The notes under the pieces are model-generated. The model had not been told where the DNA came from. It made no database searches and worked only from the letters and a program-made list of their open reading frames with translations. Below are positions 21,913 to 33,242 of a DNA stretch of 64,000 nt, piece after piece (positions within the stretch are counted from its first letter, which is position 1; each line of letters begins with the position of its first letter). The position numbers and the translations under genes were made by a program. Source of the stretch: Cryptomeria japonica (taxonomy: Eukaryota; Streptophyta; Pinopsida; Cupressales; Cupressaceae); the NCBI RefSeq assembly GCF_030272615.1, contig NC_081409.1, positions 876,935,594 to 876,999,593 of the forward strand, given 5' to 3'.

Positions 21913-22974
21913 TCAACTTGATCCATTATATCAAGTTGCTTGTATTAACTTGCTATATCAAAATCCATGTAAGAAATAATCATGTCATCTTGAATCTTTA
22001 TGTCAAGTTGCTTGTATTTTCTTACAACATTTAAAGCTCAATGATGAAATCAAGCATTGTAACAAGATAACATATGAAGAATGGCAGTACAATTTGTAGT
22101 TAGATCATTTCATTAGCTCATTTTTCATCTACATTATAAGCATTCATTTGTCAGTTGCACTATAAGCATTTCATAAATAAAGATTGAGTATACTTGAACA
22201 AAAAAAAATTAAAAAAAAAATTGCATTTAATCATTGTAGGTACATTCATTTTTTTTCCCCCTCATTATCCATTTCATTTAGTTGCATTTTATCATTGCAT
22301 TAGTTTTCATTCAAATAAGTGCATTTCTATTCATCATATAGTGTATCATCATTATTCCATTTATCATTTAGTTGCATGCATAAAATCCAAAAACATTTTC
22401 ATATAGATCATTTGTATGTACATCATCATAAGCATTAAGCAATCATTCATTTGCATTTCTATCTAGATCATTACATTCATATCATTTAAGTTAGTAATCA
22501 TTTTCATTTGCATCCAAGATCACTAAAATCAAAAATCAACAAAATCATTTATCAGTGCATCATCATATGAATCATCATAAAAAAGAGTAACATGCATAAA
22601 TATCATCATCCATCTAATCATGCATCCATAAAATCAAAGCATATAAGCATATAGATCATCATCAAATAGAGTAACATGCATATTAAAGATCATCATCATA
22701 TAGAGTCCATGTCCCCATATAGATCATCATAAAACAATAAAAGTATACAATGATATCAAATAAACAATACAAATTCCTCAAATCAAGTCAAGGTTGTCCT
22801 ATACCACTACCACCTAACTCTATCCATCTCTGTGGCTGTGGGTGAGAAGATCCTCCAGATGTCTATCTCCCATGATCCCCACTCCTCTGAGGAGGTCCCA
22901 TGACCCCACCACTGCTAGTGTCCATCAACACAGTGGTCTGATAACTACCTGCTCTCTAGCTCTCTACAACTACC
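21913..22974. other. AT-rich tail of element B without a gene
   Basis: It follows the integrase break. TCAACTTGATCCATTATATC and TCTTGAATCTTTATGTCAAG-like words occur near its start, and TAGATCATCATCAAATAGAG / AGTAACATGCAT words repeat at about 22560-22740. No frame supported. Confidence 0.5.
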
Positions 22975-24912
22975 TCCTCATATCATCGTCACCAGTAGGA
23001 AGTCTCCTTCCTGGCTCGAAATAATGCTCTAACAATATCAGCTGAGAGAGTACCTGAACCAACCTATTGAATATGATCAAGAAGACCTTGAGTATCCTAT
23101 TGTCTCCTAACAATTGTGTCTCTCTCGGTCATAAGAGTCTGTATTTGTGCTCGAAGCTGATCAATCTATGCTCTCAGACTATCAATAGTATCATGTCGTG
23201 AAACATCATGCTCTGGTATAACCACATCTGGCATATCATGCACTGGTGCAACCTACTCTGGTACATCCTATTGCGGCACATGAACCCCAATCCCCTTACC
23301 ACCAACCTGCCCAACTGCTGGAATCTCAATACGAGTAACTCTCCGAACATGTCATCTAATCAAGGGAACATGATCCTCAGGATCCTCATCATCCCCACCA
23401 TGCGCTACAATAACCCTAGGATCTGGCTAAATCTGTCCAAAATCAATACCTCTCCTGCAACCCCCATCCAAACCAGTCACCGATCCTGTCAATGGTAATC
23501 CTCTAGGTGATCTCGTCCCTACCCTACCAGTATCCCTCCCAATCTATTCAACATCTCTCCCACCCATAGGATGAGATCTCTCAATCCTACCAGTCGATCC
23601 AAATGGTCCTCCACAGACTCTCAATTGACGTCCTCTCCGTCCAGGTCCACCACCACCTCCATCCCCACCATCATCTCCACCTCTCCCAGCCTCATGAGTA
23701 GCTCTAAGCTCTCGTCTACATCTCTGTCTCTTGATAACAGGGTCATTTGAGTCATCATCATCTCCTGAGCTAGGAGGAGGATCTGTTGGATCCGTAATCC
23801 AAGGAAATGGATGCGCTAATATATATTGAGAATACTCTGTAGTAACCCCAGGATCAAGAATGTGTAATCTCATATCATATGTCACTCTCAGAGTAGTAAT
23901 AAACTCTGCACGAGCAATCTCAAATGACAAAGACGGTCCCCAATCTCGCCTATCTTTGTATCACCGCGCATATATCGTCACACTAGTAGGCATAGGTTGA
24001 ATGATATCAAACTGTCTCAAAATCCGACCAATCAACTGTCGCTCAATAATGAAAGGTGTCCGACCAATAAGATATCTACTCTACATGATACATGATAATG
24101 TCTGTGCATCATCCATCCATGGCTCACAATCAACATATTGTCTATAAGTAATGCTATCTAAAGAATCAAGCACCCAATGCCAATACTCCATCTTACCCAA
24201 CTTATGTTGAGTAAGGATACCTACATAAAAATAAACATATGGCTGCCTCTCTCCACGAACTCTATGATGGATAGGCCGTGTAATAGCAATATGCTCCTAG
24301 CACTAGATCTACAATAAAGTGCATCCTGTAGATAAACTAGCACTCTCATCATACACAACCTGGTGAAGATCATGATATAAATGTGCCAACATGCAAACAC
24401 CCCAAGTATATCATGTACTATGTTGCATCATACTTAGAAGAACCTCACCCCATCCAACAGAAAAACCTCATGATCGCCTATCAGGACATATGAATCCTCC
24501 AATCAAACCAACAAGAATAACAAGAAGAGTCTCGTAATACATCACCATATCTACCCATTATATCTCTCCTCTATTGATGCTCTCATCAACAAACATGACT
24601 CTACAAGCCTCTATCCCAACTTGATCCCGATAATCATATTGCACTAGCTTGCCAATCATCAGGATGTGTAGAATCTTGTAGACATCCTAAAGAGTCACAC
24701 TAATCTCACCCGTCGACAGGTGGAAAGTGTTATGCTCGCTGTGCCATCTCTCGGCTAATGCAGTCAACAATCCTCTATTATGTATAATCTCAGGCATAAA
24801 TAATAAATGGCATAAATCACAGGCATCTATATGTCTAATCTTAGCCTGGGACAACTCTAGAACTAAATGACGTATGGCCGGTAATTTCTCCTGACACTAG
24901 AGAACATCAAGT
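22975..24912 (-). pseudogene. Antisense PMD-like gene of element B, decayed
   Basis: On the minus strand, starting near 24912, codons read FMPEIIHNRGLLTALAERWH, then NTFHLSTGEISVTL and a stop in place of Glu/Gln, then VYKILHILMIGKLVQYD. This is plainly the same domain as in A, at the same place and on the same strand, but with many stops and shifts in 23940-24700. Further on, 23544-23930 is open and codes an Asp run and an Arg/Gly-rich stretch; about 23050-23200 gives a heptad-like IDQLRAQIQTLMTERD segment, so the acidic, basic and coiled-coil tail is shared in outline. I did not verify one continuous frame. Confidence 0.75.
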
Positions 24913-25393
24913 TTCTCCTATTTTTCAAGAGAAATCAATCAATCAAATCAAACTAAAGCAATTATTATCTATCTATCAATCAAATCAAACTGAAACAATC
25001 ATTATCTATCTATCAAAATCAAATTGAAGCAACTTAAAGCTATCAAATCATTTTAAACCTATCAATCATGGTTTACTATCAATCACTAAGTTTAATCAAA
25101 AACTCTGCTAAGCTCTTGCGTCAGAAACTAAATTGGTTTCTTAGAGCTACTCAATCATCAAATCTATCAATCAAGCTAATCAGAGCTACTCAATCATCAC
25201 ATCTATCAATCATGCTAATCAGCAATCCAGTAATCAACGCTATCTATCGATCTATCAAGCATACAATCACTCAATCACGACTCTATTTCATCATACATGC
25301 ATATCAAACATGTTAAAACTATTCATCAAAGTGATTTTTAGCTTTTGTACCTATCAACAATCTCAAATTTAAACAAAAGCACTATCTTTTTGA
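24913..25393. other. AT-rich spacer upstream of the antisense gene in element B
   Basis: ATCTATCAATCAAATCAAAC and AATCATCA words repeat, such as AGAGCTACTCAATCATCA at about 25144 and 25182. This is probable leader of the antisense transcript. No gene seen. Confidence 0.5.
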
Positions 25394-25665
25394 GCATATG
25401 CGCTAATCAATGATGCATATGCGCTACTTTAAACAAAAGCACTATCTTTTTGAGCATATGCGCTAATCAACCATGCATATGTGTTGCTTTTTGCATTTGT
25501 GCTATCTTATTGAGCATAATCGCTAACAAATGAAACATAAGCGCTATCCTAAGTGTTTGCACTAACATTCTATGCAAATGCGCTAACATACAGAGCATAT
25601 GCGCTAAAACATTCATTTGCACTAAACAAAATTGCATATGCACTAACACGAATTGCAAAAGCACT
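25394..25665 (-). repeat. About 13-unit 20-bp array upstream of the antisense gene of element B
   Basis: GCATATGCGCT and variants (GCATTTGTGCT, GCAAATGCGCT, GCAAAAGCACT) start at about 25394, 25415, 25454, 25475, 25493, 25514, 25535, 25553, 25574, 25595, 25614, 25634 and 25654. Spacings are 18-21 apart from one double step. The stretch from ACTTTAAACAAAAGCACTAT on is also duplicated once (60 bp). The word differs from that in A, but place, spacing and the GCGC centre agree. Confidence 0.8.
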
Positions 25666-26116
25666 AATCTAAAATCGGAAAAATTGAAAAATTTCAAAGA
25701 TTCAAAAAGCGCCTAAAACATGAAATTTTGAACGAAAACTTGAAAACACAGATCGAGATAAGTTACATACCAAATGACACTCCACTGGAATCACCATTTG
25801 GCTACCTCAGCAAGAATATTCTCTCCAAAAGCTGACAAGGAGAACAATGAAGTTAAAATTAGCCTTGGTTAATTTTATATTTACTATTTGAAGAGTAATT
25901 AATTTCAACAATGGGGCAATTTAATTTGTTTTTTTACAAATGAATTTAATTGACTATATTTTTTTATCACATTATCATGAGATTAATCATTCAAACTTAA
26001 AATTTCAATAATTTCACGATCAATCTCCTGAGGGGGCACACAATCTAGATTTTCAATCTCTATCAGGCATTATCGAGACTTGATTTAATCTTTGAAACAA
26101 TGTTGTCTCGACATCA
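25666..26116. other. Element B region between array and polypurine tract
   Basis: AT-rich. The minus strand shows TAAATATAAAATTA at about 25871-25884, a possible TATA box for the antisense gene, upstream of the array as in A. The words CGATCAATCTCCTGAGGGGG (26011-26030) and GAAACAATGTTGTCTCGAC precede the polypurine tract and resemble the same place in A (about 18180-18275). Confidence 0.45.
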
Positions 26117-26118
26117 TT

Positions 26119-26132
26119 TCAAAGAGGGGCAC
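26119..26132 (+). promoter_or_regulatory. Polypurine tract of element B
   Basis: TCAAAGAGGGGCAC lies 12 bases before the LTR start, nearly the same as the tract of A. The gap suggests a short insertion (ATGAATACCAAC) between tract and LTR. Confidence 0.6.
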
Positions 26133-26144
26133 ATGAATACCAAC

Positions 26145-27296
26145 TGTATACACCTAAAAATTGGCTAAGAGCAATTAAAAAAATATTTTATATTTATTTA
26201 ATAATTATTCTTCTATTAAATAGTTAATTTGAAAAGATTAATTAATTTAATTCATTTTCATGTCTTTCTATTAATTAATATTGTATTAATTAACTCATTT
26301 ATCCTATTCTTCTAATAATTAAATATCTAATATTTAATTATCCTTCTAATCAATTAATTAAATATCTAATATTTAATTATCTCCTCCAAGCAATTAAATA
26401 TCTAATATTTAATAGTTATTCTCCTATCCTATAGTCTCAAAAATTAAATAATTACTAAATTATTTAATCCCTTATCCAACTCATTCTTCCATCTCCACTT
26501 CATCTTTCCTTTGCCAACTCATCCATCATGTGGCTAAGGAAATTAATATTTCTTAAATATTAATTTATCATTTATCTTCAACTTCCAAACTTAATGAAAA
26601 TTGTGTACATACACATATTTCATAATCATCTTCTATATTCTCTCCAACACCCCCTACATCTTAGGAAGGACTCGAGTCCATTTGTCCTACCATGCCTAAA
26701 TCTTCTCCAACCATCCCTAGATTCTCTCAGTCAGCAACCCAGTCAAGGTGAGATGAGTGACACTTGTCTTCTCCTTCCCTCATTCTCTCAACCTTCATCT
26801 TTGCTCACAGCCATCCAAATCTATAGATTTTATCAGGATTGTTGATCTGAGCCACATCATCTAATCCTCTCAATTTATATAAAATCAAGAGCTTCAGTTG
26901 AGACAGCGTGAGACTTCAAGAGACTGCAAGTGTATTTTTCAAACTAATCATATGCATTTGTGAGTTTTTGAAGCAAATAAGCAATAGAAAATATCATAAA
27001 GCATTTTAGTATAATCATTTTAGCTTAATCATGTAGCATTTGCATATCATAGTATCAGTTAACTACAAGTTATCAGTCCATTCTTCATATGCCATCTTGG
27101 AAGCCAACAATGCATTGTCTGAGAGCACACCATCTGCAACTAGGAACAATGGAGCTAGGACACAATGAGACATAAGCCACGAAGGTAAAATAATGTTTTA
27201 TTTTAATATGTATTTCATGCAGTTTCATTGGTTGAATTTGGATTTCCTGCAGCATTTCCATTTGTATTTTGTGAAACTAACTTATTAAAGGTAACA
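26145..27296 (+). repeat. 3' LTR of element B
   Basis: Begins TGTATACACCTAAAAATTGG, close to the start of the A LTR, and ends TTAAAGGTAACA. A TATA box TTTATATAAAATC is at 26874-26886, and GGAACAATGGAGCTAGGA near 27142 recalls AGAACAATGGAGCC in the A LTR. The middle differs from A. Only one copy lies in the window, so the right end is set by where unrelated sequence begins. Confidence 0.78.
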
Positions 27297-27304
27297 TTCT
27301 AAGG

Positions 27305-30300
27305 ATGAAATTCAAGCTCACACACCAACTAGCTAGAAGAAGAAGAAAGAAAGATAGGGCTCAAGGCAATAGAGATCCTGAGGGCAGATTTCAAAGAACC
27401 TCAAAAGGACCTAATCATTATGCTCAGCAGGGCCTTTGGAAAGTTAGACTACAAGAATTTCCATCCCTGGATGTTCCAGTTCATAAGCACTATGTTAATA
27501 GGGAAACAATAGTTTGATTGGCCACAAATTATCTCTAATAATATCTGTAAGCAGATGAAAGAGGTGCAGCATACCCAAAAGTTCTTCTTCACATCATATG
27601 TCATCTAGGTAGCTCCTAGAGCTGGAAAATTCCCAGGCCTATAGGTGGAAGGTCAATTGGGAGAGAAAGAGGGACAGAAGAAGATATGGGAGTATTATTC
27701 CCAATTCACTCTAGCCAATGCTAAGGTGCACTTCAAGAGAGTTAATGATGCCTTTGTTTTCCCAATAATCATCAAATTAATAGGGGATGCAGGATATCAG
27801 ATTAGCCCGGAGGCTATGGCTATCATCCGAGAGTGGGCATGTTGGTTCATCCAAAACCCATCCTCCACTTATATCAGGGTTAGTGGATTCATTGGGAACC
27901 CAATGTTGCTGCCTCATTACCGTAATGATAGGGTAATTTTGCTGGAATATGTAAGGCAACTTATAGGCCTCCAATCACTGTTGTCATCAAAACATAAAAC
28001 AAGTATTTATTTCTCAGTGTCTATTGGATACTTTGCCTATTCTAAGATACAAGTGGCAAAGTTAGCGTAACAAGAGCTGCAGGATTTAAACTTGAAAGAA
28101 TATGATCATGCTAGGGAATTTTATGATCCCTACAGGAAACTCAAACAAGATATGCCTCAGGCATATGAGGGGCACAGACCCAGCTTGGAAGACTTTTGGG
28201 CCAACCTACAAGATAGTTTTGAGGTTAGGGATAAGAACTAAAATAGATTATTTGTGCCACGGGTAAGAGATTTATTGAAACAACTTCCCTAAATACTTGA
28301 GGGATGATGGAGAGTTACTTGATCCAATTTATAGAGAATCAAGAATAGATAAGAGGCCCCTCTCCCGAGTAAAACGGTCTGCAAGCGAAGATACAAGTAT
28401 GGAGAAGGTCTCCCAGGTGGTCATCAATAGGACTAAACAATGGTTAAGTCAAAGGGTAAGGCTCAACATTTCAAAGACAAAACAAAAAGAATCCACCTCA
28501 GGGGTACCTCAATCAAGGGGCCATAAGGAGTATGCTCAAAAGACAAGGTTAGCCTCAAGGCCAAATACATCCACCGACCCAAGTGAAGAAGACAAGCCTC
28601 AAGAAAGCACTGAGGAATTATTGAAGAAACTCCAAGAGAAGATGAGGGAGTCTAAACTGTTGAAGAAGGTTGTAGACCTAGTAGTGACCGACGGATTAGG
28701 AGCGGTACCATTGGCCAAAGTACTTCCACCAAGGATGGCTATAGGGAGAATTGAAGGAGAGGGTACCCAAGAACTAGAAGAGAATGTAGAAGCTACTAAG
28801 GAGATACTTGCTTAGCCACCTTCAATAGATGCCACAAATGCTCCAAGCACCACTACTCCTACACCACCATCAGTCAATATATCCGCAGGGTAGCCCAGAT
28901 TGCAAGGCTTCACATCTACCACAGAAGGGGTGAAAGTTAGAAACATCGAGTCTGACTCCGATCAGGAAGAAGAGTATCTTGAGCAACAATAGCCGCTATA
29001 AGGCGAAGGGGATGAGGCAGAAGACATATTGAATGAAAGGTTGATCCTAACTCCTCAAGATCAAGAGGACCTTCTTAAGGATATAGAAGTTGAGCAAGGG
29101 GAAACAAATCCAAGTGATGAAGAAATGGCATTCAATGAGGAGGTTAGTGGAAAACTAGGAGAGTTGCACAAACAACAAACTCTCTAAGCTAACCTAGCCT
29201 GCCAGATTTCCTCACCCCAAGATCCTGGGCAAACAGGAGCAGAAGTAAGAGATGAAGCAGAGGAGCAGGAAGAGGTTCATGTCATAACTGTAGATATAGT
29301 ATCACATTAGGATGATAAAGATGAAGATATACCATAATGGCTGGAGTTTACCTTCGGAAAGAAAAAGAGAAAAGCAGAACTCCCAGAGGTCACTCTACAA
29401 CAAGTAATCATTGATGAACCACCAAAGGTTAAAAAGCTAAAAACCATCCATCATTTGTCAAAAATAGATTCCGATGAGGTGATTGCAGACGTGGTAGTTC
29501 CACATGAAGTTGAAGGACAATTTTCTCCCAAGTATCAAATATCCCAGGTAAATTTGGGTAAGCAAACTAAGTGGGGAGAGCTAGATACTTTGGAGCTAGC
29601 CACAAGTGTTGTTAGAGGGTGCATTGAAAATGAGCACGCCTCAAATATGAATCTTAAGGTGCAACTTGGGCAATACAAACAACTCCTGATTGAAATGAGT
29701 AAACCTCTAGACTCTTGTAGAGCTGATGACCTACCCTCAACCTTATCACTACTAGAGGGACAAGTAAAGACACTAGTAGAGGTGAGATGAGTGGTTGCTG
29801 CTACCAAATCTTGGACCCAGGTAAAGGCGGCTAAGATTAGGTTGTTCTTGCAAAATACAACAGAAATATATCATAAGGCGATACAGCTTTGGCAACCTCC
29901 TCCACACAATGGGAGCAGAAGGCTACACTTTCAATAAATAGTTCCGAGTTTTGAAAAGGATACTATGGCTAGGAGAAGAGATGGTAATAAAAGAAGACCT
30001 CTTAGGAGGTGATAGCTATAAAAACATACAGTCCTATGTAGACATTTTGGAGCTGAAGATTGACATGTATCAGCTGTATGTCAAGGATATGACTGAGATT
30101 GGGGACCCTCTCCTTAGAGAAATTTTGTAACAAATATGCTAGGACATTTTGGCCTTAGAATAGCAATAAGTTTTGAATCAATGGGATGCATGTGAGGCAC
30201 AACACCTAGGATCTACGACCCAGTTTGATGTTTCCCTTATGGATAGATACACATATCTGATCACTCATTGTCAGGAGGTGGCAGACACAGTGAAGGAGTT

Positions 30301-30482
30301 ACATGAATAGGGAGTACATGCGGATGAGGTTTTGAAGAAGTATAAATTTAGAATTAAGCGTGTAGCTAATCCTCCAGTCCAAGCAGTTGCATGTATAATT
30401 GAAAATTATAAAGTTTTTACCAAGGAATAAAAGATAAGCACACAATTGCTAAAGATAGAAAAGATTTTTCTTGTATTTTAAA
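27305..30482 (+). pseudogene. Decayed roughly 1,060-codon frame of unknown function in element I
   Basis: I do not recognise this protein. Three parts can be read: an N-terminal block (27305-28250; for example IGDAGYQISPEAMAIIREWA and YIRVSGFIGNPMLLP), a central charged block in one frame at 28297-29790 (many Glu/Lys/Gln) and a C-terminal helical block (about 29910-30480; for example YVDILELKIDMYQLYVKDM). The central block has stops at 28813, 28891, 28990, 28999, 29185, 29308, 29335 and 29788, nearly all TAG/TAA as from CAG/CAA. Frame changes near 27520-27640, 28080-28290 and 29910. No zinc knuckle or polymerase motif, so it may be a gag-like or accessory protein of a non-autonomous element. 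Confidence 0.55.
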
Positions 30483-30560
30483 CTGCTGCTCCTACTCGAG
30501 TTCCAATTTTGAGAGAAATTCTACATGATTACGAAAACATGGCTCACCTAGTAGGGTCTT

Positions 30561-31469
30561 TGTAGTGCTCATGCAACCCCCATTTTGTAGTTGTTAAGTG
30601 GAGCATCAAGGCAGAAACTTGCAAGTTAACTACGTCTCCTAGGATCAGTTCTTAAATTAGAATAGAGTTATTTCCTAGATAGTAGGGTAAAGAACTTCTA
30701 TAAATTGAGAAGTTGGATTCATTTGTAAGGGTCCCAATTTGATGATTTGTGACCTAATTAGATATTTTAGAATATTTTGCAGATTGATTAAGAAGTTTGA
30801 GTTATTTTTTGTTGTACATTCATGGAGATTAATATGAAAAGCAGCTTGTAGATTGCCTGATCTACATTTATATTCTACCAAATTGTTCTGTGTAATCTGG
30901 TAACGTCTATTATTTTGAGCTAGCAATGTGGTTGAATCTTTTTGTCTATCACTTCATGAATCATATTGTGTATGTTAGTGGTGTATGAGAACTATTGTGA
31001 TAGGCCATATTGTTGATGATTTTTATTTCCATAGACTTGTGAAATTGATGATTTTGCAGGTTTGTTGGAGGTTCGTTGTTGAATGCTAACTTGGATAATA
31101 TTTGATAATTGCTTGGATTGCAGGGAACCAATTGAGTAGTTCATTAAGTTGTCATTATATTGGTCTTTATTGTTATTTTCTTGTTTCCCTTTATGCTTCG
31201 CATTTTATTTCCCAGAGAACCTTAAACCATAAAAATATAAAAAAGAGAGGAAGTGCAGTTATCTGTGACCAACGAGATTTAGTTCTAACCAGCAGGCCCC
31301 TTTACAGGTATAACCACATCAACTATTGAGATGCCCATCACCGTCGAGACCCGACTATAGAGACATTGGAGTAGTGATTTCTTCCAGACTCATTACTTTT
31401 TAGGAGAGGTGGTGAGTGTTTGCATAAACTACCTGACTGTTACTGAGTGTGTCAAAACACCCGTCAACA
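30561..31469 (+). repeat. Probable 3' LTR of element I
   Basis: Starts TGTAGTGCTCATGC and ends CCCGTCAACA. The ten-base TATA box TCTATAAATT at 30697-30706 is the same as in the A LTR. Its partner LTR is not in the window, so the borders rest on the TG/CA ends and on the change to gag coding at 31470. Confidence 0.5.
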
Positions 31470-31479
31470 CAACTTCCAA

Positions 31480-32460
31480 AGGGCATACAAGATGCTATAG
31501 GCTCCTTACCAAGTGGTACTAAATATAGCCATTGATTCCTATTTAAGGTCCATTGATCCTTGGTGTGCGATGTTCATTAAGAAGAGTGTGCCTGAAGATC
31601 AAAGGGATACCTTGGCAAAAGTTTATGCCTTGGCCATTAACATGAATCAAGAATTGAATTAGATGCTTGGGGGAATTGTATACAAATTTCCTATAGGATT
31701 AAACTAGGGAAACTACAACCAACTCCTCAAGGCTCCTTCATCCTTACCAATAGGGGCTCCAATGATGAACATTGTACCTCTTTATGCACATCAACCACAA
31801 CCTAACCAACAATTTGTTGCCCAAGCTTTACAATGCCAAAATAATGCCAATGTTACCCCTATCCAAACACAATACATTGACCAAACATATGGGATGGGAC
31901 AACTGTATGGTAACTTAAATACAGTAAACCAAGCCCCAACTTTGGCACCTAAGATGCATGGGTCACAAATATCTGCTAAAGTGGAAGCTTTGAAAAAAAT
32001 GATTTTGCAAGTTACTTTGGATCTTAGCCAACTAAAGATGAATCCCCCGAGAGGATACAACCAATCCCAATCATATAACAATCATCATGGTTATAATAAT
32101 CAAAATAAAAATCAAATATATAACTCCAAACTATACAAAAAACATAGGAACCTAGGTCCAAACAATGATGGAGTAAACCATGATCATCCTAATGCAAGAG
32201 ATAATCATAACAATACACAAAGCGTTAACCTAGAAAATATGAATTTACTAACTAATTGGTGTAGGTTGCATGATACAAAATTACATTTGGAAGTCAATTG
32301 TGCCTAGTTTGAAAACATGATTAGGATTGCCCACGTGTATTCGCAGCTAAAGGGGTGTCCCACTAAGGAGCCAAAGAAAGTCAATACAGTGATGTTAGTT
32401 ATCACATTCCTTTACAAAGAGTTTCAAGCAGAGGCCAACGGTTAGCCATTAGTTTATGAT
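31480..32460 (+). pseudogene. Element D gag
   Basis: From 31480 the frame reads AYKML, then (after a TAG) VVLNIAIDSYLRSIDP and LAKVYALAINMNQELN. A Gln/Asn-rich stretch follows (31762-32200), then a zinc-knuckle variant C-x2-H-x4-H-x4-C at about 32263-32308 (CRLHDTKLHLEVNC), and a stop. Stops within are TAG. The start of gag is missing because element I adjoins it. Same knuckle form as in A and F. Confidence 0.75.
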
Positions 32461-33201
32461 GTGCAAGCCTTCAAGAATACAAGTAACCGTTATAACTTGA
32501 GGAGCCAAGCTAAAGGTCCATTTACCACACCTATGCCTCCTAAAGATAGTCAAGTTGCATCGGATCCTACTGCTAGTAATAATCCACCACCTCCACCCTT
32601 TCAAGGAGCAACATTTAGAGGAGAAAAGGGTCAAGATTTATTTTTTAAGAATTCATATGATGTCATCAGAGAAATGGAGAATACTACCACCACAATGTCT
32701 CTCTTGGAAGTATTACAGTATTGCCCCAAACAGAAGGAATCTCTTCTCAAGAGAATTGATCAATTGAAGACACAAAGTCATGAAGTTAAAATGGCAGACA
32801 AAGAAGATGTTAATGCAACAACTTGCCCTAACAATACGGATAATCCTCCATTCTCATTGAGTATAAATATCTTTGGGAAGAATTTACATAATTACTTGGT
32901 GGATTCAGAAGCCTCAAAAAATGTGATGCCTTACACTATTTGCTAGAAATTGGGACTCAATCTAGTTTGTACCAATAGAAAACTAGTGCAGCTAGATAAG
33001 AAGAAGGTTAATGTAATTAGAGAATTAAAAGATGTTTACATTCAGCTGGGTATTGACCCTAGAGTATCCCGTTACATAGATATTCAAGTTTTTGACATTC
33101 CTGAAGTATATGGGATGCTACTCAGTAGGGATTGGTCAAAAACTTTGAGGGATAATGTTACACATGTTTCGCCTATCTATGGCTTCCATGGAATGGGGTA
33201 A
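32461..33201 (+). pseudogene. Element D aspartic protease
   Basis: After a Pro-rich part the protease strand reads NYLVDSEASKNVMPY at about 32890-32935. The normal D-S-G-A-S has Gly changed to Glu, which would disable it. The second half has IDIQVFDIPEVYGMLLSRDW, typical of plant Ty3/gypsy proteases. A TAG at 32944-32946 follows ICY-type residues. The frame is the same as gag. Confidence 0.82.
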
Positions 33202-33242
33202 GAAACCTGATATGAATTGATAGTGATCCTAGGTTAAAGAAG

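Larger units (their letters stand above)
19894..27296 (+). mobile_element. Element B, 3' part (pol end, antisense gene, 3' LTR)
   Basis: Continuation of the element broken at 1783. It starts with the duplicated GATAT and the codons for QLRLNLKKC, then gives RNase H, second RNase H, a shortened integrase, a decayed antisense PMD gene, a 20-bp array, a polypurine tract and the 3' LTR. Overall layout is the same as in A, but with far more decay. Confidence 0.9.
27297..31469 (+). mobile_element. Element I, 3' part of an unclassified LTR element
   Basis: After the LTR of B, a long decayed coding frame (27305-30482) is followed by a probable LTR (30561-31469) that ends where the gag of element D starts. 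I take B as inserted in I and I as inserted in D. The 5' part of I would lie left of the window. No RT, protease or integrase motif is visible. Confidence 0.6.

Noticed and set aside
23544-23930. A separate Gly/Arg-rich gene on the minus strand
   Set aside because: It lies in line with the decayed PMD gene of B and fits its charged tail, so it is listed as part of that gene.
30483-30560. Polypurine tract before the LTR of element I
   Set aside because: Only a weak CTAGTAGGG stretch is present, so I do not list it.
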